A stretch of 64,000 nt of DNA from Propionibacteriaceae bacterium (GTDB taxonomy: Bacteria; Actinomycetota; Actinomycetes; Propionibacteriales; Propionibacteriaceae), in contig JAOPXN010000017.1 of NCBI GenBank assembly GCA_025965155.1, forward strand, positions 1 through 64,000, in the 5' to 3' direction. The notes under the pieces were generated by a model. The model was given only the letters and a program-made list of their open reading frames with translations. It was not told the DNA's origin and made no database searches. Of this stretch, positions 60,194 to 64,000 are shown in pieces. How positions within the stretch are numbered: position 1 is the stretch's first letter; every line of letters begins with the position of its first letter. The position numbers were made by a program, and so were the translations under genes.

Positions 60194-63001
60194 TCAGCGC
60201 TTGATCGACTGGGCCAGCAGCTCGGCCAGGGTGATCGCCTGCCGGTCCGCCAGCTCCGCGAGCTGGGTACGGCAGGAGAACCCGTCGGCCAGCACAGTCG
60301 CGTCGGGGTGCGCAGCGACCGCCGGCAGCAGGTCGTGCTCGGCCACCTTGACCGACACGTCGTAGTGGCCCTTCTCGACGCCGAAGTTGCCGGCAAGGCC
60401 GCAGCAGCCACCGACGGTGGTCACGGTGGCGCCGGTGGACTTCAGCAGGGCCGCGTCGGCCTGCCAGCCGATCACCGAAGCATGGTGACAGTGCGGCTGG
60501 GCCACCAGCTCGACGCCGCTGAGGTCTGGCGCCTGCCACCCGTCGGTCCGGCGGAGCAGCTCCGCCAGGGTGAACACGCCGGCCGCCACCTCGGCCACCC
60601 GCGGGTCGTCCAGCAGCTCCGGCGCGTCGCTGCGCCACACGGCCAGGCAGGACGGCTCAAGACCGACGATCGGCGTACCGGCGGCGACGTGCGGGTGCAG
60701 CTGGTCGAGGCTGGCGCGCAGCTGGCGGCGTGCGCCGTCCAGCTGCCCGGTGCTGATCCAGGTCAGTCCGCAGCAGGCCGACCGTTCCAGGAACTGCGGC
60801 GCGTAGCCGGCGGCCTCCAGGACGGCCACCACCGCCTCGACGCCGCGGCCGGTGAAGCAGTCGGAGAACGAGTCCACCCAGATGATCACCGGCTGGCCGG
60901 GCCGCTCCGGCAGCGCCACCCGGCGGCTCGCCGCCAGTCCGGCGAACTTGGGCAGTGAGCGACGCTGGTCCACCCCGGCACTCCACCGGACGATCGAGCG
61001 GAGTCCCGGCATCGAGGTAGTGAAGTTGATCAAGGACGCCAGGCCGCGGACCCGGGTGATCAGGCGGCCCCACCGGGGCAGCCAGCCCAGCGCGTAGTGG
61101 CTGCGGGGGCGGATCTTCCCCCGGTACGTGTGGTCCAGCACCTGTGACTTGTACGCCGCCATGTCGATCCCGGTCGGGCAGTCACGGGCACATCCCTTGC
61201 AGGACAGACAAAGATCCAGAGCCTCGTGCACGGCCGGTGACTTCCAGCCGAGCTGGATCACCTCACCGTTGATCATCTCCTGCAGCACCCGGGCCCGGCC
61301 GCGAGTCGAGTCCTTCTCCTCCCGCGTGGCCTGGTACGACGGACACATCACGCCCAGTCCGGGGGTGTTGTTGGCCAGGCACTTGCCGACTCCGGAGCAC
61401 TTGTGGACTTCGGCGGCGAAGTGGCTGGTGTCCTGGACCGCGGCGGCGCGTACGTCGGCGTCCACCGGTCGGGGGTCCACCAGGACGCCGGGGTTGAGCA
61501 GGTTGTCCGGGTCGAACGCGGCCTTGACCTCGGCGAAGACACCGAGCGCCTCGGGCGAGTACATCGCCGACAGCAGTTCAGAGCGTGCCCGTCCGTCACC
61601 GTGTTCGCCCGACATCGAGCCGCCATAGCCGGCGACCAGCGCAGCCGCCCGTTCCACGAAGGACCGGTAGACCTTGGTGCCGCCCGGCTCGGTCAGCGGG
61701 AAGTCGATCCGGAGGTGTACGCAGCCGTCGCCGAAGTGCCCGTACGGCAGCCCGTCCAGCCCATGCTCGGTGAGCAGCGCGTCCAGGTCGCGCAGGTAGG
61801 CCCCGAGGTGCTGCGGCGGGACGGCGGAGTCCTCCCATCCCGGGTACGCGGGACGGGAGAGGCTGACCCCGGCCAGGCCTGCGCCGTCCTCGCGGATCTT
61901 CCACAGCGCCAGGGCCTGGATCGGGTCATCGACCACCCAGCCGTCCAGCGCCGCCGCGTCGGCCAGCAGCGCATCGGCGCGCAGCCGTACCTCAGCCGGG
62001 TCGTCGCCGACCAGCTCCACGAACACCCAGCCGTCACCCCGCGGCAGCGGCGGCACGGCGGCGTCACCCTTGGAGCGGCGGACGACGTCGACGATCCGAC
62101 GGTCCAGCCCTTCGCAGGCGGTCGGGGAGTGCTTCAGGATCAGCGGTGCGGCGTCCGCCGCGTCGGGCATGGTCGGGTAGCCGAGGGCGATCATCGTCTT
62201 GTACGGCGCGTCGGCCACCAGCCGTACCGTGGCGCCGAGGATCACGGCCAGGGTGCCCTCGGTACCGGCCAGAAACTTGGCCACGTTGAAGCGGTTCTCC
62301 GGCAGCAGATGCTCCAGGCTGTAGCCGGATACCTGCCGGCCGAACCTCCCGAACTCGGTACGGATGGTGCCCAGATGGCTCTTCACCACCCCGGACAGCG
62401 CGTGCAGGCTGGCGGAGTCGTCGGTCCGGTTGGTGCCATCGAGCAACAGCCGCTCGCCCGAGCCGGTGACCACGTCGAGCGCCACCACGTTGTCGGCGGT
62501 CTTGCCGAACCCGAGGGCCCGCGGGCCGCAGGCGTTGTTGCCGATCATCCCGCCGATGGTGCACCGGGTATGGGTAGAGGGGTCGGGTCCGAAGCGCAGC
62601 CCGTACGGGGCGGCGACCGCCTGCAGCGACGCCTGGACCACGCCCGGCTCGACGACGGCCGTGCGAGCCTCGGGGTCAAGGACGCCGATCCGGTTCAGGT
62701 ACCGGGAGGTGTCCAGGATCAGGCCGGGCCCGACAGCGTTGCCTGCGCAGGAGGTGCCGGCCCCGCGGGTGGTGACCGGCATCCCGACCGCCCGCGCCGC
62801 GTCCAGCACGGCGAGCGTCTCGTCGACGTCGCGTGGCTGCGCGACCGCCTTGGGCACAACCCGATACAGGGAGGCGTCGGAGGAGTACATGGCCCGCGTC
62901 AGCTTGCGGCTGTCGAGCACGTGACCCACGCCGCGGCGCTTCAGCTGCAGGCTGAGCTCGGCGGTGGGGGAGGAGAGGGCGATGTCACTGATCATGGGCA
63001 C
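60194..63001 (-). CDS. FAD- and [4Fe-4S]-containing D-lactate-type dehydrogenase
   Basis: A 935-residue fusion. The FAD-binding PCMH half (about 40-270) has TRGAGTSCAGNAVG and GGMIGNNACGP; the FAD-linked oxidase C-terminal part follows to about 530. A ferredoxin-like domain has CLSCKGCARDCP, and two CCG domains have SACCGLTW and GGCCGLAGNFG. This matches DLD2/GlcD-GlpC type fusions that oxidise D-lactate or similar 2-hydroxy acids and pass electrons to quinone or a carrier. A LarA-family gene exists elsewhere in this window but not next to it. Its upstream region holds two palindrome-bearing repeats. The start may also be the third-codon Met. Confidence 0.9.
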   Translation of the reverse strand: MPMISDIALSSPTAELSLQLKRRGVGHVLDSRKLTRAMYSSDASLYRVVPKAVAQPRDVDETLAVLDAARAVGMPVTTRGAGTSCAGNAVGPGLILDTSRYLNRIGVLDPEARTAVVEPGVVQASLQAVAAPYGLRFGPDPSTHTRCTIGGMIGNNACGPRALGFGKTADNVVALDVVTGSGERLLLDGTNRTDDSASLHALSGVVKSHLGTIRTEFGRFGRQVSGYSLEHLLPENRFNVAKFLAGTEGTLAVILGATVRLVADAPYKTMIALGYPTMPDAADAAPLILKHSPTACEGLDRRIVDVVRRSKGDAAVPPLPRGDGWVFVELVGDDPAEVRLRADALLADAAALDGWVVDDPIQALALWKIREDGAGLAGVSLSRPAYPGWEDSAVPPQHLGAYLRDLDALLTEHGLDGLPYGHFGDGCVHLRIDFPLTEPGGTKVYRSFVERAAALVAGYGGSMSGEHGDGRARSELLSAMYSPEALGVFAEVKAAFDPDNLLNPGVLVDPRPVDADVRAAAVQDTSHFAAEVHKCSGVGKCLANNTPGLGVMCPSYQATREEKDSTRGRARVLQEMINGEVIQLGWKSPAVHEALDLCLSCKGCARDCPTGIDMAAYKSQVLDHTYRGKIRPRSHYALGWLPRWGRLITRVRGLASLINFTTSMPGLRSIVRWSAGVDQRRSLPKFAGLAASRRVALPERPGQPVIIWVDSFSDCFTGRGVEAVVAVLEAAGYAPQFLERSACCGLTWISTGQLDGARRQLRASLDQLHPHVAAGTPIVGLEPSCLAVWRSDAPELLDDPRVAEVAAGVFTLAELLRRTDGWQAPDLSGVELVAQPHCHHASVIGWQADAALLKSTGATVTTVGGCCGLAGNFGVEKGHYDVSVKVAEHDLLPAVAAHPDATVLADGFSCRTQLAELADRQAITLAELLAQSIKR

Positions 63002-63083
63002 CGACGATGCTAGCCAGTGCCGCCAATCCCACCCGCCCCGGCCAGACTGTGGGCACCCCGGGCGGTGGGTGGGGCTTGTTGGT

Positions 63084-63202
63084 TTCCCACGTGTACGTGG
63101 GAGACCGCTACTTCACCCACGACATAACCTGTGGGGAGTACCAAATTCCCACGTACACGTGGGAAACCAGCACACTCCACCCGCGACATACCGATGGGGG
63201 AG
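63084..63202 (+). repeat. two approximately 56-bp imperfect direct repeats with central palindromes
   Basis: The units are 63084-63138 and 63146-63202. Each begins with a palindrome TTCCCACGT-N2-ACGTGGGA and continues with similar ACCC(A/G)CGACATA and TGGGGGAG-like stretches. The palindromes are 62 bp apart, about six helical turns. They occupy the gap upstream of the dehydrogenase gene (minus strand), where a repressor or activator could bind. The units could also be a dispersed genomic element. Confidence 0.6.
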
Positions 63203-63219
63203 CGCGAAGGTCGTGGGTG

Positions 63220-63681
63220 CTAGGGGGTGTCGACGTTCAGGACGGCGCCGAACGCGCGGCCGATGGCTGCGTAGTCGTCCGGGCCGGCGGCCTCGACGAA
63301 GTTGCGGCGGACTGCCTCGACATGGCTCGGGGCGGCGGTCTTGAGGAGCTCGTACCCGTGCGGGGTGAGCTCGGCCCAGACGCCGCGACGGTCGGTCGGG
63401 CAGGTACGTCGGACCACCAGGTCCTCTTTCTCCATCCGGGCGATCGTGTGGGTCAGCCGGGACCGGGACTGGTGCACCGCCTCGGCCAGCTCCGACATCC
63501 GGATCCGGTGGTCCGGCACCTCCTCCAGGCAGACCAGGATCTCGTACTCCGCCAGGTCGATGCCGAACTCGCGGAGGTCGGCGTCCAGCCGCTCGGTCAG
63601 CCGTGCGCTGCCGAGGAGGTAGGTACGCCATACCCGTTGCTGCTCCTTGCTGAGCCACTGTGGCGCCACCGTCTGCTGCAT
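63220..63681 (-). CDS. MarR-family transcriptional regulator
   Basis: A 153-residue winged-helix regulator. The MarR core has IDLAEYEILVCLEE, RMSELAEAVHQSRSRLTHTIARME and the wing with RTCPTDRRGVWAELTPHG. It is divergent from the yceI-type gene, and two copies of GTTGA-N4-TCAAC lie between them, which are probably its operators. A ligand or oxidation signal may release it. Confidence 0.92.
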   Translation of the reverse strand: MQQTVAPQWLSKEQQRVWRTYLLGSARLTERLDADLREFGIDLAEYEILVCLEEVPDHRIRMSELAEAVHQSRSRLTHTIARMEKEDLVVRRTCPTDRRGVWAELTPHGYELLKTAAPSHVEAVRRNFVEAAGPDDYAAIGRAFGAVLNVDTP

Positions 63682-63703
63682 GTCTCAAGGATACGGCGAG
63701 ACA

Positions 63704-63717
63704 GTTGACAATTCAAC
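63704..63717. promoter_or_regulatory. MarR operator candidate 1
   Basis: GTTGA-CAAT-TCAAC, a 5-bp inverted repeat with a 4-bp centre, 23 bp from the marR start. It lies within a larger outer inverted repeat, GATACGG (63690-63696) with CCGTATC (63717-63723). A second copy with the same arms is 39 bp away. Confidence 0.6.
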
Positions 63718-63742
63718 CGTATCTCACTAGTCTCGGAGGAAA

Positions 63743-63756
63743 GTTGAAAAGTCAAC
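63743..63756. promoter_or_regulatory. MarR operator candidate 2
   Basis: GTTGA-AAAG-TCAAC, with the same arms and spacing as the site at 63704, 21 bp upstream of the yceI-type start codon. Repression of both divergent genes from two sites is the likely design. Confidence 0.6.
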
Positions 63757-63777
63757 GACAACGCCAAGGAGACACCA

Positions 63778-64000
63778 ATGACGCAAGAGCTTGAGGCAAC
63801 CGGCCTGGTCGCCGGCACCTGGACGATCGACCCTGTGCACTCCGAGATCAGCTTCACCGTGCGCCACCTGATGAGCAAGGTGCGCGGCAGCTTCGCCGAC
63901 TTCGCCGGCGAGATCATCACCACCGAGAACCCGCTGGAGTCCAGCATCAACGTGACCATCAAGAGCGCGTCGATCTCCACGAACAACGAGCAGCGTGACG
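63778..64000 (+). CDS. YceI-family protein (partial)
   Basis: The first 74 codons of a gene cut by the right window edge. The ATG follows AAGGAG. The N-terminus GTWTIDPVHSEISFTVRHLM and the block FADFAGEI are the YceI lipocalin-like fold signature; full-length members have about 180-190 residues. No signal peptide is present, so it would be a cytosolic member. YceI proteins bind polyisoprenoid-type lipids. It is probably controlled by the divergent MarR. Confidence 0.9.
   Translation, partial: MTQELEATGLVAGTWTIDPVHSEISFTVRHLMSKVRGSFADFAGEIITTENPLESSINVTIKSASISTNNEQRD

Noticed and set aside
63084-63202. CRISPR-like array
   Set aside because: Only two imperfect units with internal palindromes and no spacers of constant length; no cas genes.

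Overview
The window is chromosomal DNA of a GC-rich actinobacterium. Codons end mostly in G or C, GTG starts are common, and many genes overlap by 4 bases (GTGA or ATGA). Actinobacterial markers are present: MurT/GatD, an ANTAR-domain regulator, an LLM flavin oxidoreductase, an EttA-type ABC-F protein and a second SSB. A member of the Propionibacteriales is plausible, but the sequence alone does not settle it. There is no rRNA, no CRISPR array and no intact transposase; three tRNA genes are present.

Left part (1-13.8 kb). A tRNA-Lys with a hairpin terminator is followed by minus-strand metabolic and envelope genes: a phytoene-desaturase-like flavoprotein, an aldo/keto reductase, a YhhN protein, the GatD/MurT lipid II amidation pair and an FUSC-type membrane protein. 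Next comes a glucuronide module: uidA beta-glucuronidase, a divergent LacI regulator, a GPH-family permease and a LarA-family nickel-pincer racemase/epimerase. A shared 14-bp motif precedes the genes and suggests one regulon.

13.9-18.9 kb is the most interesting block. It holds four overlapping plus-strand genes: a membrane-anchored protein kinase with a propeller-like N-terminus, a 40-residue membrane peptide, a zinc-ribbon GTPase and a membrane-anchored GAP1-like protein. The set resembles NTP-dependent conflict (defence-type) systems.

19-26.8 kb holds tRNA-His, orn, an MFS transporter and tRNA-Arg. The tRNA-Arg is followed by a possible integrase remnant and accessory genes (FAD monooxygenase, alpha/beta hydrolase, SnoaL-like protein). 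An argO/argP pair sits beside a palindrome that covers the argP start codon.

26.9-32.5 kb is a LacI-controlled carbohydrate operon: PhyH-type dioxygenase, two Gfo/Idh oxidoreductases, a 38-residue micro-ORF and a TIM-barrel isomerase. Two of these genes each carry a single frameshift. 32.5-37 kb is a small RiPP cluster: a Cys-containing precursor, a hairpin, an ATP-grasp ligase and a PpiC-related maturation protein, next to a secreted S33 peptidase.

37-46.5 kb carries a GNAT/LLM pair, several secreted proteins of unknown or partly known function, a NarL-type two-component system, a DUF4389 membrane protein, a secreted metallophosphatase and a SHOCT protein. 46.7-64 kb is mostly conserved chromosome: P450, sugar-porter MFS, YesL-like and PrsW membrane proteins, paired dynamin-like GTPases, SSB, GAF-ANTAR regulator, YdeI-like protein, EttA, a large FAD/Fe-S D-lactate-type dehydrogenase and a divergent marR/yceI pair with two matching operators.
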